A stretch of 31,900 nucleotides of DNA from an uncultured Rickettsiales bacterium (GTDB taxonomy: Bacteria > Pseudomonadota > Alphaproteobacteria > UBA8366): the NCBI GenBank assembly GCA_913046825.1, contig CAJWTF010000028.1, positions 1 to 31,900 of the forward strand, read 5' to 3'. Both the position numbers and the translations under genes were made by a program. Positions within the stretch are counted from its first letter, which is position 1. Each line of letters opens with the position of its first letter. A model generated the notes under the pieces. It ran no database searches and had not been told where the DNA came from. It saw only the letters and a list, made by a program, of their open reading frames with translations. This document shows positions 17,471-25,481 of the stretch, piece by piece.

Positions 17471-18532
17471 CTACTCCGCCGCTGCCGCTAGGCTCTGAAA
17501 CTCCGGGGCCACCTTTCCCATGAACAGCTTTATGCTGTTGTTTGCGACGTCTGCCGCCATCGGACCGAGGCGGAAGGTCATCATGATGCCGCCGACGCCA
17601 ATCTTGTCGATTTCTGCCAGGCGTTCCGCAACCGTCGCCGGAGAGCCGTAGATCAAGCCGTGTGCCGGATCATTTCGAGCCACGCCTTTCTTTTCTTCTT
17701 GCAGCAGCGCGCCTTGCTCTTTGTAGACGCGCCTGCGCATCTCGGCGCGGAATTCATGCTGGCGCTGGAAGGCGGGGACACCAATCCGTTCGGCTTCGGC
17801 ATCGGTCTCGGCAACGAAGATATTTCGCCATACCCAACTTTGGTCGACATTCTCGGCGATAGCTTCGTCATCGTATCCGGCCTCTGCGAGGGTCGACCGA
17901 TACAAGTCCATGCGGTGTTGCGTTACTTCGTCCGACTGCACGTTCATCATGAATGGGCGTCCCTCCTTCGCGAGAGCAACCATCGACCCTTCACTGGAGG
18001 AAGCGCGCAGGATTGTTGGGTGGGGTTTTGTGTAGGGGACTGGCCGCAGCTTTGGCAGTTTGATATCCCAGAACTTGCCCTTGTGTTCGTAGTTATCCGT
18101 CGTCCAAGCCTTCAGCATGATCTCTTCGGATTCAAGGAGGCGTTCCTGGGCTTCGTTCGGGTCGATATCGAAGCCTTGATAGTCGTATATGTTATAAGCG
18201 GTGCCGCGGCCGAGACCGACGATCAAGCGGCCCTTCGAAAGGTTGTCGATCAAGTTCATTTGCTCGGCGAAGCGTACTGGATGGTGCAGTGACATTTGCG
18301 CGACGGCGAAACCAATTTTGATTTTTTCCGTACAGGTCGCAAGTGCAGCCGCGAAGGCGACAGGATCCACATAGGCGCAAATGCCGTCGAAGTGATGCTC
18401 GGCCAGCCAGACCGTGTCGACGCCGAGCCGGTCGCAGAGTTGCGCCTCGGCAACGGATTCGCGGATAACGCGGCCGTCGTCGTCCGGACTTTCGGCGGCG
18501 GGGAAGATGAAGTTGCTGAATTTCATAGTCAT
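17471..18532 (-). CDS. LLM-class flavin-dependent oxidoreductase (bacterial luciferase-like)
   Basis: TIM-barrel flavin monooxygenase of 353 residues, probably using FMNH2 supplied by a separate reductase. Landmarks: TVWLAEHHFDGICAYVDP near 40-57, KIKIGFAVAQMSLHHPVRFAEQ near 70-92, SKGRLIVGLGRGTAYNIYDYQGF near 99-121, and the C-terminal YGSPATVAERLAEIDKIGVGGIMM. The WLAEHHF motif groups it with luciferase/alkanal-type and F420-independent members. Start at 18532; an ATG at 18526 is equally possible. A TATAAT box upstream suggests its own promoter. It is convergent with the GST gene and not closely similar to the second LLM protein at 19233. Confidence 0.93.
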   Translation of the reverse strand: MTMKFSNFIFPAAESPDDDGRVIRESVAEAQLCDRLGVDTVWLAEHHFDGICAYVDPVAFAAALATCTEKIKIGFAVAQMSLHHPVRFAEQMNLIDNLSKGRLIVGLGRGTAYNIYDYQGFDIDPNEAQERLLESEEIMLKAWTTDNYEHKGKFWDIKLPKLRPVPYTKPHPTILRASSSEGSMVALAKEGRPFMMNVQSDEVTQHRMDLYRSTLAEAGYDDEAIAENVDQSWVWRNIFVAETDAEAERIGVPAFQRQHEFRAEMRRRVYKEQGALLQEEKKGVARNDPAHGLIYGSPATVAERLAEIDKIGVGGIMMTFRLGPMAADVANNSIKLFMGKVAPEFQSLAAAAE

Positions 18533-18573
18533 AGATCGATTGCCTTTATGTCGTAGTGCCGCGCCGTGTCCCG

Positions 18574-18602
18574 ATTATACAATAAAGAGTATAGTTTAAC
18601 AG
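18574..18602 (-). promoter_or_regulatory. Candidate promoter for the LLM gene
   Basis: On the minus strand a perfect TATAAT lies at 18574-18579, with CTGTTA 17 bp upstream at 18597-18602 as a weak -35. The interval is AT-rich against its surroundings. A start near 18567 would give a leader of about 35 nt before the ATG at 18532. The -10 fit is good and the -35 poor. Confidence 0.35.
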
Positions 18603-19216
18603 ATGCCGTCCGCCCAATCTGATATGCAGGTTGCCATCAATTTTGCACTGGTTCCGTTTGTATGCAGCAGGTTGCAGAATAGTGTAGTATCGGAATTAGG
18701 GTTGATGTTTTCTGATATTTCCAGGTAAGTCCCGACCTCTTCCCTGACCAATCCTGCTATTCCTTCCAAATAGGCAATTCAGCGCGGTACATTCTCCGGA
18801 GCATCGATCGATGCGGCGTATTCCGGGTAACGAATGCGGAAGCAATGACGATATGTGGCCTCTCGCTTGGTCACCTTCTTTCCGCTCCACGGGAGGACGG
18901 TTGGTTGGCAGAACAGTAAATGGCAATCGCCGAGCATACGGCACTTTGCAGTGAAAATTGTGATGTTGTGCTTCATCCAAACGAGGGTTTCAGAAAAGGC
19001 TTTATCAATATTCTAGCTACCCTGCAGTTCGACGTCGTCCTTTGGTGATTCGTAATAGACGTTATGGACCGGCGGGCAGGGCGTTCGGTCGTGGGTTACC
19101 AAAAGAAACAACAGGACATTCATGTTGTCGCTGACGACGATGCAGTATTTCGTCTTTGATGGATCGTGACGTTGGCCGAGCGCAAAGGTGGGGTAATTAC
19201 CTGACTAAGGATACAT
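18596..19216 (-). pseudogene. Unidentified gene with three in-frame stops
   Basis: One reading frame of 207 codons runs from an ATG at 19214-19216 to TAA at 18596-18598, interrupted only by TAG at 19205-19207, TAG at 19013-19015 and TGA at 18779-18781. The translation looks like real protein: IVVSDNMNVLLFLLVTHDR, then FSETLVWMKHNITIFTAKC, KKVTKREATYRHCFRIRYPEY and IAYLEGIAGLVREEVGTYLE. I do not recognise the family. It contains several Cys residues and no obvious signal peptide. A recent nonsense-mutated pseudogene is the simplest reading. Divergent from the LLM gene at 19233. Confidence 0.55.
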
Positions 19217-19232
19217 TTAGGGGGAGATGGTC

Positions 19233-20258
19233 ATGCAAGCCCGTTTCGGGATCATCGAAATTCCACGCAGTATCGAGGCGGCCCGTGAAAATACACGGTT
19301 GGCGGAGGAACACGGTTTCGACATGGTTGGCGTCGCGGATTCTCAATCCTTGTTCCGCGAATTATTTGTGAGTTTAAGCGTCATCGGTGCGGAAACGGAC
19401 AAGGTGCTTTTGGGGCCGACAGTGACGAACCCACTGACCCGCCATCCCGGTGTCATGGCAAGCGGGCTCGCGTCCATTCAGGAAATATCGGGGGGGCGCG
19501 CGTTTCTCGGTATCGCGACCGGAGACAGCGCCATCTACAATCTTGGCGAACGCCCGAAAGGCCTGGCCGGACTAAAGGAATACATCCAGGCACTGCGCCA
19601 TCTCTTTGCGGGTGAACATACCGAATTCGGCGGCAAACCTATTCACACGCAATGGATCGGCGGTCTCGACCAGCCTGCCGTGCCGATCTACATCGCAGCC
19701 GAAGGGCCAAAAACCTTGGAGCTGGCGGGCGAGATCGCTGACGGTGTATTTTGTGGCATGGGCTTTTCGCCCGAAGTGACGAAGGCGACGCTTGAGCACA
19801 TCGCGATGGGTGCGGAGCGGGCGGGGCGTTCGCTCGACGATATCGATATCTGGGCGTTGGGCCGGGTCAATGTCGGCGCGGATCGGTCCGCCTTGGTCAG
19901 TGAAATCCGCATGGAACTTGCGTCGACGGCGCATCACGCTTTTCGTTTCACCCAGAAAGGTAAACTCGTGCCACCGCACTTCGCCGACGCAATCCGCGAA
20001 GTGCAGCAAGGCTACAATCCTTCTCACCATGAAGATCTCGGCGAGTCTCCGAACGCGCAATTGATGCAGGATCCGGAGCTGCTTGCTTATATGGTCGACC
20101 GGTTCGCGGTGCTGGGAACACCGGAGGAATGTGTCAGCCAAATCCAACGCATCCGCGAGGCTGGGATTCATCAAATACTATTTACTGGCTTTGTCGACGA
20201 CCGGCCCAGCTTGATCAAAACTTTGGGACGCGATGTCTTTCCGCGTTGTCGTAACTAG
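19233..20258 (+). CDS. LLM-class flavin-dependent oxidoreductase
   Basis: Second luciferase-like TIM-barrel flavoprotein, 341 residues. Visible are ARENTRLAEEHGFDMVGVADSQSLFRE at the N-terminus, VLLGPTVTNPLTRHPGVMAS near 55-75, GGRAFLGIATGDSAIYNLG near 86-104 and PIYIAAEGPKTLELAGEIADGVF near 150-172. It resembles F420/FMN-dependent 5,10-methylenetetrahydromethanopterin reductase-like LLM enzymes more than the other LLM here. The ATG at 19233 is 6 nt after AGGGGGAG; the ATG at 19227 touches the SD and is less likely. First gene of an LLM-GST-SDR-TauD run on the plus strand. Cofactor (FMN or F420) cannot be decided. Confidence 0.92.
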   Translation: MQARFGIIEIPRSIEAARENTRLAEEHGFDMVGVADSQSLFRELFVSLSVIGAETDKVLLGPTVTNPLTRHPGVMASGLASIQEISGGRAFLGIATGDSAIYNLGERPKGLAGLKEYIQALRHLFAGEHTEFGGKPIHTQWIGGLDQPAVPIYIAAEGPKTLELAGEIADGVFCGMGFSPEVTKATLEHIAMGAERAGRSLDDIDIWALGRVNVGADRSALVSEIRMELASTAHHAFRFTQKGKLVPPHFADAIREVQQGYNPSHHEDLGESPNAQLMQDPELLAYMVDRFAVLGTPEECVSQIQRIREAGIHQILFTGFVDDRPSLIKTLGRDVFPRCRN

Positions 20259-20274
20259 GAACTATTTAAAGCTT

Positions 20275-20910
20275 ATGAAACTCTTCTGGACGCCCGCGTC
20301 CCCCTTCACTCGTAAAGTCTGCGTTACCGCCCGTGAGCTCCACCTGTGGGATAATATCGAAATTTTGCCCACGACCTGGTCGCTGCAGTGGGGGTATCGA
20401 ACCGTGCCCTTCACGCCGGGACTGGCGGAGGCCAATCCGGTCGCACGTATACCAACACTGATTACCGAAGGGGGCGACGTTCTTGGTGATTCGACGCTGG
20501 CTTGTCTTTATCTGAATGACGTTTCCAATGGTAAGAAACTCATTCCGGAAGGCGAGGAGAAGTGGCGTATGTGGTCGCTCCACGCCATCGCGGATGGTAT
20601 GTTGGAAGCGCAAATCCTGATGCGGGCGGAACATTTACGACCGACTGATATCCGCTCGGACAGTTTCCTTGATAAACAAAGAGACCGGATCGAGCGTTGT
20701 CTCGATGCGATGGAGGCACGTGCCAGCGAATTGGACGGCCCACTCGATCTGGCGCAGATCACCGTCGGTGTGACCTGTAGCTATCAGGATTGGCGCGATT
20801 GGCTCGGCGACTTTCGACCCAATCGTCCGCGACTAACTGATTGGTATGCGCGGTTCTCCGAGCGCGATGCAATGAAAATCACCGAACCCCAAGAAACTCC
20901 AGAGGAATAG
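20275..20910 (+). CDS. Glutathione S-transferase family protein
   Basis: GST-fold protein of 211 residues. The N-terminus MKLFWTPASPFTRKV carries a Ser-Pro at 9-10, suggesting Ser-type thiolate activation. NPVARIP (54-60) holds the cis-Pro, and the D-S pair at 72-73 in LGDSTLACLYL matches the glutathione gamma-glutamyl site. The C-terminal domain is helical, with WRDWLGDFRPNRPRLTDWYARFSER near the end. I chose the ATG at 20275, where the GST fold begins; an earlier in-frame ATG at 20233 overlaps the LLM gene. The SD is weak, so translation may be coupled to the LLM gene. The SDR gene starts 9 bp downstream, recalling dehydrogenase plus GST pairs in ether-cleaving pathways (inference). Confidence 0.88.
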   Translation: MKLFWTPASPFTRKVCVTARELHLWDNIEILPTTWSLQWGYRTVPFTPGLAEANPVARIPTLITEGGDVLGDSTLACLYLNDVSNGKKLIPEGEEKWRMWSLHAIADGMLEAQILMRAEHLRPTDIRSDSFLDKQRDRIERCLDAMEARASELDGPLDLAQITVGVTCSYQDWRDWLGDFRPNRPRLTDWYARFSERDAMKITEPQETPEE

Positions 20911-20919
20911 GAATTCATC

Positions 20920-21681
20920 ATGGCAAAAACTTCAGATCACATCGTTCTCGTCACCGGCGCCGGCGCCGGAATCGGGGCTGCGACCGCACGGCGCTATGCG
21001 AGTGAGGGCGCGCGGGTCATTGCGGCGGATTATCAAGCGGGCCGGTTGGATGACGTGCGGAAGGGGTTTGAAGCGAATATGCGGGGATTGGTCCTGGACC
21101 TCCGCAATTCCGATGCAGTCTTCTCGGCGATCGAAGGCCTGCCGGATGATTTCAAGGAGATATCGATCCTGGTCAATAATGCCGGCGTCGGGCCTGGCAC
21201 CGAACCTGCGCATGAAGCGTTGCTGAGCGATTGGGAGGCGATCGTCGACACCAACATCAAAGGCGTTCTTTATTGCATACGAGCGGTTTTGCCGGGGATG
21301 GTGGAGCGGAAACGGGGGCACATCGTCAATATCTCCTCGACATCCGCGACGAATAATTACAAGGGTGGGAACGTCTATGGCGGCAGCAAGGCGTTCGTTC
21401 GACAACTGTCGCTTAATTTGCGCTGCGATCTCTTGGGAACTCCGGTTCGGGTCTCCAGTATCGAACCCGGCATGACGGAGACCCGCTTCACCGAGGTCCG
21501 TTACCGCGGAGACTCCGATAAAACGGCGGCACATTACGATGGTTTGGTACCGCTGTCGGGTGACGATTTGGCGGATGTGATTTTCTACACGACCATGCTG
21601 CCCGCACATGTGAATATCAATACACTGCAAGTGACGCCGATCAGCATGGCGCCCGCAGGCTACGCGATGCATCGGGAATAG
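20920..21681 (+). CDS. SDR family oxidoreductase
   Basis: Classical short-chain dehydrogenase of 253 residues. The cofactor loop TGAGAGIG is at 12-19, NNAG at 86-89, a structural Asn at 112 (DTNIKG), the catalytic Ser at 140 (NISSTS), and Tyr153-x-x-x-Lys157 (YGGSK). D37 after the second strand (AADYQ) favours NAD(H), although the overall sequence is reminiscent of YdfG-type 3-hydroxy acid dehydrogenases. A preserved tetrad indicates an active enzyme interconverting an alcohol and a ketone or aldehyde. Tightly packed between the GST gene (9 bp) and the TauD gene (10 bp), with AGGAATTC before the ATG. Confidence 0.93.
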   Translation: MAKTSDHIVLVTGAGAGIGAATARRYASEGARVIAADYQAGRLDDVRKGFEANMRGLVLDLRNSDAVFSAIEGLPDDFKEISILVNNAGVGPGTEPAHEALLSDWEAIVDTNIKGVLYCIRAVLPGMVERKRGHIVNISSTSATNNYKGGNVYGGSKAFVRQLSLNLRCDLLGTPVRVSSIEPGMTETRFTEVRYRGDSDKTAAHYDGLVPLSGDDLADVIFYTTMLPAHVNINTLQVTPISMAPAGYAMHRE

Positions 21682-21691
21682 GAGGTGTGAG

Positions 21692-22546
21692 ATGGCTAGA
21701 AAAATTAGACCGCTTCATGGTTTATTCGGCGCGGAAGTCGTCGGGGTCGACGCGACGAAGCCACTAAGTGCTGAGGAGTTTGCCCCGATCAGCGAGGCGT
21801 TCGAGGCTCACTCAGTGCTTTTGTTCCGGGGGCCGGTATTGTCGGATGAGCAGCAGGTTGCGCTGAGCGAACATTTCGGACAAGTGCAGGTCGCGTTTAA
21901 GGCCAATCAGACTGGCGGCTCAATGTTCTCTCGGCAAAGCAACATCAATTTTGAGACCAACGATATTTTCCCGCCGGATCACCATCGGATCACATTCTTA
22001 AAAGCGAACATGCTCTGGCATTCCGACAGCTCTTATATGGATTGCGGATCGCTTTGCTCTATCCTTGCGGCGCGCGAAGTTCCGCCAACCGGAGGGAACA
22101 CTGAGGTCGTCAGCACGCGGGTGGCGTGGGAAGAATTGCCGAAAAATCTGAAATCCCGGATCGAAAATCTATCTGTCGTGCATAGTCTGAGCTACGCCCG
22201 CGATAAAATGGACATGAGTATTCTCACCGACGAGGCGCGAGCGGCGGCCCCGCCGGTCAAGCATCCCCTCGTTCAGGTAAATCCGACGAACGGTAAGAAG
22301 TCGATGTTGATCGGCGCGCATGCCGCCTTCATCGATGGGTGGTCAGAAGAAGACAGCCGCGAGTTGCTGGATGAATTGGTGGAAAGGGCCACGGCGGCGC
22401 AGAACATCTATTCTCACGAATGGCAGGATGGAGATGTGATTGTTTGGGACAACCGATGTGTCCTACACCGGGCAACGCCATTCGAATCCGACAAATACCG
22501 GCGCCATCTGGAGCGCACGACGATCACCGACCGGGCGCGCCTCTAA
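21692..22546 (+). CDS. TauD/TfdA family Fe(II)/2-oxoglutarate dioxygenase
   Basis: Non-haem iron dioxygenase of 284 residues. The iron triad H110-x-D112 (MLWHSDSSY) and H259 (CVLHRAT) is intact, and Arg270/271 lies at the expected distance for 2-oxoglutarate binding. The N-terminus GAEVVGVDATKPLSAEEF is typical. Family members hydroxylate taurine, 2,4-D, alkyl sulfates or other substrates, often cleaving a heteroatom bond through an unstable hydroxylated product. AGGAGGTGAG stands before the ATG. Last gene of the LLM-GST-SDR-TauD run. Its stop overlaps the stop of the convergent TauD gene by 4 nt. Confidence 0.94.
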   Translation: MARKIRPLHGLFGAEVVGVDATKPLSAEEFAPISEAFEAHSVLLFRGPVLSDEQQVALSEHFGQVQVAFKANQTGGSMFSRQSNINFETNDIFPPDHHRITFLKANMLWHSDSSYMDCGSLCSILAAREVPPTGGNTEVVSTRVAWEELPKNLKSRIENLSVVHSLSYARDKMDMSILTDEARAAAPPVKHPLVQVNPTNGKKSMLIGAHAAFIDGWSEEDSRELLDELVERATAAQNIYSHEWQDGDVIVWDNRCVLHRATPFESDKYRRHLERTTITDRARL

Positions 22547-23382
22547 TAAGGTTTCGTGCCCCGGACGACAGTGAGATAGAGAACGCGGCGGTAGCGTTCC
22601 AGTTCGTAATTCGCGACCGCGCGATGCATCAGACAACGGTTGTCCCATAACAACAGATCGCCGACGCGCCATTCGTGGGTGTGGACGAATTGCGGCTGTG
22701 TGGCGTGTCGGATGAGGTCGTCTAATTGACCCCGGCCTTCTTGTTCCGGCATCTCCGCGATATGTGAGGTGTGGATGCCCATGTAGAGGCTTTTGCGCTT
22801 GCTGTCCGGATGAGTGCGGATCAAGGGATGGTTGACCGGCGGTCGTAGTTTTATTTCGTCCTGTGTGGCGGGTGCGTCTCCGGTGTTCAGGCGGCTCTGC
22901 TCCCAACTGTGCAGGACATGCAGCTGAGAGAGACGGTGTTGTTCGGCCGCGGGCAGCGCGTCATAGGCGGCATGCATATTGGCGTATTGGGTATCGCCGC
23001 CATTCGGTGGAACTTCCGCCCCGTAGAGGACTGTCGTGAGCGACGGGATTTCGTAATAAGATTTATCCGTATGCCAGAAATAATTTGCAACGGGATTAGG
23101 CTTTGCGCTTGGCTTACCGTCCACTCCGATATTCGAGACCGTATGCACGTTCGAGGCGACGTTACCGTCGTTGAGGCGGACGATATTCTCTTCTAGTTCC
23201 CCGAATTGCCGGGCGAAAGCGCCTAGCTGATCCATGTTGAACGATTGGCCGCGCAGGACGACGAGGTGATGCCTTAGAAACAGGTCGAGTATTTTGTCTA
23301 TCTCCTCTGGCGAGAGGGCCTGGTTTGCCTCGATTTCCGAGATTTCGACGCCGAGGCTATTCGATAGAATGCGCGTATCCAT
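22543..23382 (-). CDS. TauD/TfdA family Fe(II)/2-oxoglutarate dioxygenase
   Basis: Second TauD/TfdA protein, 279 residues. The iron triad is visible as H104-x-D106 (YFWHTDKSYYE) and H253 (RCLMHRAV), with Arg residues in ERYRRVLYL for 2-oxoglutarate. It shares the fold with the facing protein (21692-22546), but side by side the two are clearly different, so they are old paralogues rather than a recent inverted copy. I chose the ATG at 23382; a TTG two codons earlier keeps the frame. Co-directional with the SDR gene 42 bp upstream and probably in the same transcript. Confidence 0.94.
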   Translation of the reverse strand: MDTRILSNSLGVEISEIEANQALSPEEIDKILDLFLRHHLVVLRGQSFNMDQLGAFARQFGELEENIVRLNDGNVASNVHTVSNIGVDGKPSAKPNPVANYFWHTDKSYYEIPSLTTVLYGAEVPPNGGDTQYANMHAAYDALPAAEQHRLSQLHVLHSWEQSRLNTGDAPATQDEIKLRPPVNHPLIRTHPDSKRKSLYMGIHTSHIAEMPEQEGRGQLDDLIRHATQPQFVHTHEWRVGDLLLWDNRCLMHRAVANYELERYRRVLYLTVVRGTKPY

Positions 23383-23424
23383 GAACAACTATTTAACCCG
23401 AGCGGTGCCGGATACAAATTGCCT

Positions 23425-24132
23425 CTAAGAAAGTCCGACTACCGGTACACACGCGCCGTGCACCGCACTCGCTTCTTTGGAGCAGAGGAACAGGATAACG
23501 TTCGCCAATTTTTCGGGCGAGACCCAGTTGGCGGGATCGGTATCCGGCATGCCGGCGCGGTTTTCCGGCGTGTCGATGATGCTTGGCATCACGCAATTTA
23601 CGTTGATGCCCTTGCCGCGCAACTCTGCCGACATGCTTTCCGAAAGGCGCATAACAGCGCTTTTCGCGACAATATAAGCACTCATGTCCGCCATGCCTTG
23701 CCGGGCCACGTTTGCGCCGATGGTGACGATTTTTCCAGCACCGTTCTCGATCATGCCGGGGATGATTGCCTGCGCCGTATTGATCAGGGTCTCCGCATTC
23801 AGCTCGACCATCAAATCCCATTTTCCGACAGATAGTTCGTGAACCGGTTCACCCATGTGGAAACCGCCCGCCAATGCAGCAAGAACATCGATCGACCCGA
23901 ACCGCTCCCGTGCTGCCTCTACCGCTTCAGAAACCTTGGATTGATCCATCAGGTTGACTTCACATTTGAAGAAATGTTCGTCATCCCCCGGATAGGCTTC
24001 GTCCAAGGCCCCCGCATTGATGTCGAGGAGTACCAGGTTTGCGCCTTGCATTCGGAAGGCTGATGCGACCGCGCGGCCGAGGTTTCCGGCCGCCCCCGTG
24101 ATCATGACCGTGCGTTGCTTGAAATCCAGCAT
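23425..24132 (-). CDS. SDR family oxidoreductase
   Basis: Short-chain dehydrogenase of 235 residues. TGAAGNLG (12-19) forms the cofactor loop, and Tyr153-x-x-x-Lys157 (YIVAK) is intact. The usual NNAG is replaced by ALAGG near 86-90, and the catalytic Ser position (13 before Tyr) is Ala140 in TIGANVARQG, a variation seen in some SDR subgroups. Activity is plausible but not certain. The ATG at 24132 has GGAGGGG 8 nt upstream; longer in-frame starts place this SD inside the gene. Leads a (-) pair with TauD and is divergent from the CoA-transferase gene, sharing a 124-bp promoter interval. Confidence 0.9.
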   Translation of the reverse strand: MLDFKQRTVMITGAAGNLGRAVASAFRMQGANLVLLDINAGALDEAYPGDDEHFFKCEVNLMDQSKVSEAVEAARERFGSIDVLAALAGGFHMGEPVHELSVGKWDLMVELNAETLINTAQAIIPGMIENGAGKIVTIGANVARQGMADMSAYIVAKSAVMRLSESMSAELRGKGINVNCVMPSIIDTPENRAGMPDTDPANWVSPEKLANVILFLCSKEASAVHGACVPVVGLS

Positions 24133-24256
24133 TGATAAAATCCCCTCCATTGTCATCGCACCGGTCGACAATCTACCGCGACCTCTTAATTATAACATTG
24201 ATGAAAAATGGCGCATTGTTAATCGAACCGCCAGATTGTTTGGAGTTTAACTGTAA

Positions 24257-25456
24257 ATGACAAGTAAAAAATCTTTAAATGGCATACGTGTTATTGATGC
24301 GGCGACAGTAATAGCGGGTCCGACTATTGGTATGTTACTTGGGGATTTCGGAGCCGATGTCATAAAAGTCGAGCATCCACGTGGCGACGTCTTGCGGGTA
24401 ACGGGACACCAAAAGGATGGGGTTGGGCTGTGGTATAAGATGGCCAATCGCAATAAGCGTGGTGTGACGCTGAATTTTAGCGCTGAAAAGGGCCAAGAAC
24501 TTTTCAAGGAACTGATCAAGTCGGCGGATGTGCTGATTGAAAATTTCCGAACCGGAACGATGGAGAAGTGGGGGCTTGGTTGGGAAGACCTGAAAGCGAT
24601 CAATCCGCGTCTGGTTATGGTGCGGGTGACGGGATTCGGGCAGACCGGACCTTACCGTCATCGCCCGGGCTTCGGCACGATCGCTGAAGTCTTCAGCGGT
24701 TTCGCCAATATGACCGGCGAGAAGGACGGCCCGCCAACCTTGCCGAATTTCGGCCTCGCGGATGGGATCGCCGCTTCTTACGGAACGTTCGCCACCATGT
24801 TTGCGCTTTACCATCGCGATGCCCAAGGCAGTGGCGAGGGGCAGTTCATCGACCTCAGTATCTACGAGCCTATTTTCCAGGTACTGGGACCGCAGGCGAT
24901 GGCGTTCGATCAGTTGGGCGTCATTCAAGAACGCATGGGTAACCGTTCGGAGAACAATGCGCCCCGCAATACCTATGAGACGCGCGACGGCAAGTGGGTT
25001 GCCATTTCGACCAATTCACCCTCCATCGTGAGACGCGTGTTGACCCTTTGCGGTGGCGAGGGGGTGGCCGACGATCCCCGATTCCAGACGCCACAAGGCC
25101 GGGTTGAGCATATCGACGAGGTCGACGGCATGGTTGCCGATTGGATCAAGCAGCGCGACCAGAAGGAGGTCCTCAAAGAATTCGAGAAGGCCGAGGCTGC
25201 GATTGGCCCAGCTTATGACATCGCGCAAATATTCGAGGATCCGCAATATCAGGCACGCGGTGATATCGTCGAACTAGAAGACGAGGACCTCGGCAAGGTT
25301 CGGATGACGGCAGCCTTTCCGTTCATGTCCGAAACCCCTGCGGAAGTCCGTCATCCCGGGCCGCGCAAGGGTCAACACAACGAAGAAATCCTCTGCGGCG
25401 AATTAGGCGTAGACCCGGCGGACTTGGAGAAGCTGGCGAAAGAGGGCGTGATTTAG
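24257..25456 (+). CDS. CoA-transferase family III (CaiB/BaiF) protein
   Basis: Protein of 399 residues with the class III fold: GIRVIDAATVIAGPTIGMLLGDFGADVIKVEHPRGD opens the protein, VLIENFRTGTMEKWGL lies near 92-107, and Asp169 (FGLADGIAAS) matches the catalytic Asp of formyl-CoA transferase. It would move CoA between two carboxylic acids, activating a substrate without ATP for thiolase and hydratase steps. TTTGGAG lies 12 nt before the ATG. It stands alone between divergent SDR and convergent GMC genes. Donor and acceptor cannot be told; succinyl- or acetyl-CoA donors are common. Confidence 0.94.
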   Translation: MTSKKSLNGIRVIDAATVIAGPTIGMLLGDFGADVIKVEHPRGDVLRVTGHQKDGVGLWYKMANRNKRGVTLNFSAEKGQELFKELIKSADVLIENFRTGTMEKWGLGWEDLKAINPRLVMVRVTGFGQTGPYRHRPGFGTIAEVFSGFANMTGEKDGPPTLPNFGLADGIAASYGTFATMFALYHRDAQGSGEGQFIDLSIYEPIFQVLGPQAMAFDQLGVIQERMGNRSENNAPRNTYETRDGKWVAISTNSPSIVRRVLTLCGGEGVADDPRFQTPQGRVEHIDEVDGMVADWIKQRDQKEVLKEFEKAEAAIGPAYDIAQIFEDPQYQARGDIVELEDEDLGKVRMTAAFPFMSETPAEVRHPGPRKGQHNEEILCGELGVDPADLEKLAKEGVI

Positions 25457-25470
25457 GGCACGGTTGTGCC
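25457..25470 (+). other. Short hairpin directly after the CoA-transferase stop
   Basis: GGCAC-GGTT-GTGCC forms a perfect 5-bp stem immediately behind the TAG at 25454-25456. No T-run follows. It may protect the 3' end or act together with the large hairpin at 25482-25535. Confidence 0.35.
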
Positions 25471-25481
25471 GCACAGCATCA

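Noticed and set aside
19572..20174. 200-codon minus frame within the second LLM gene
   Set aside because: Shadow of the LLM coding frame; no family similarity or start signal.
20932..21672. 246-codon minus frame covering almost the whole SDR gene
   Set aside because: Long only because the SDR gene is GC-biased; the plus-strand SDR has complete motifs.
24133..24256. ACAATC...GATTGT inverted pair in the SDR/CoA-transferase divergent interval as an operator
   Set aside because: Six-base arms about 60 bp apart are too weak to support a regulator site.
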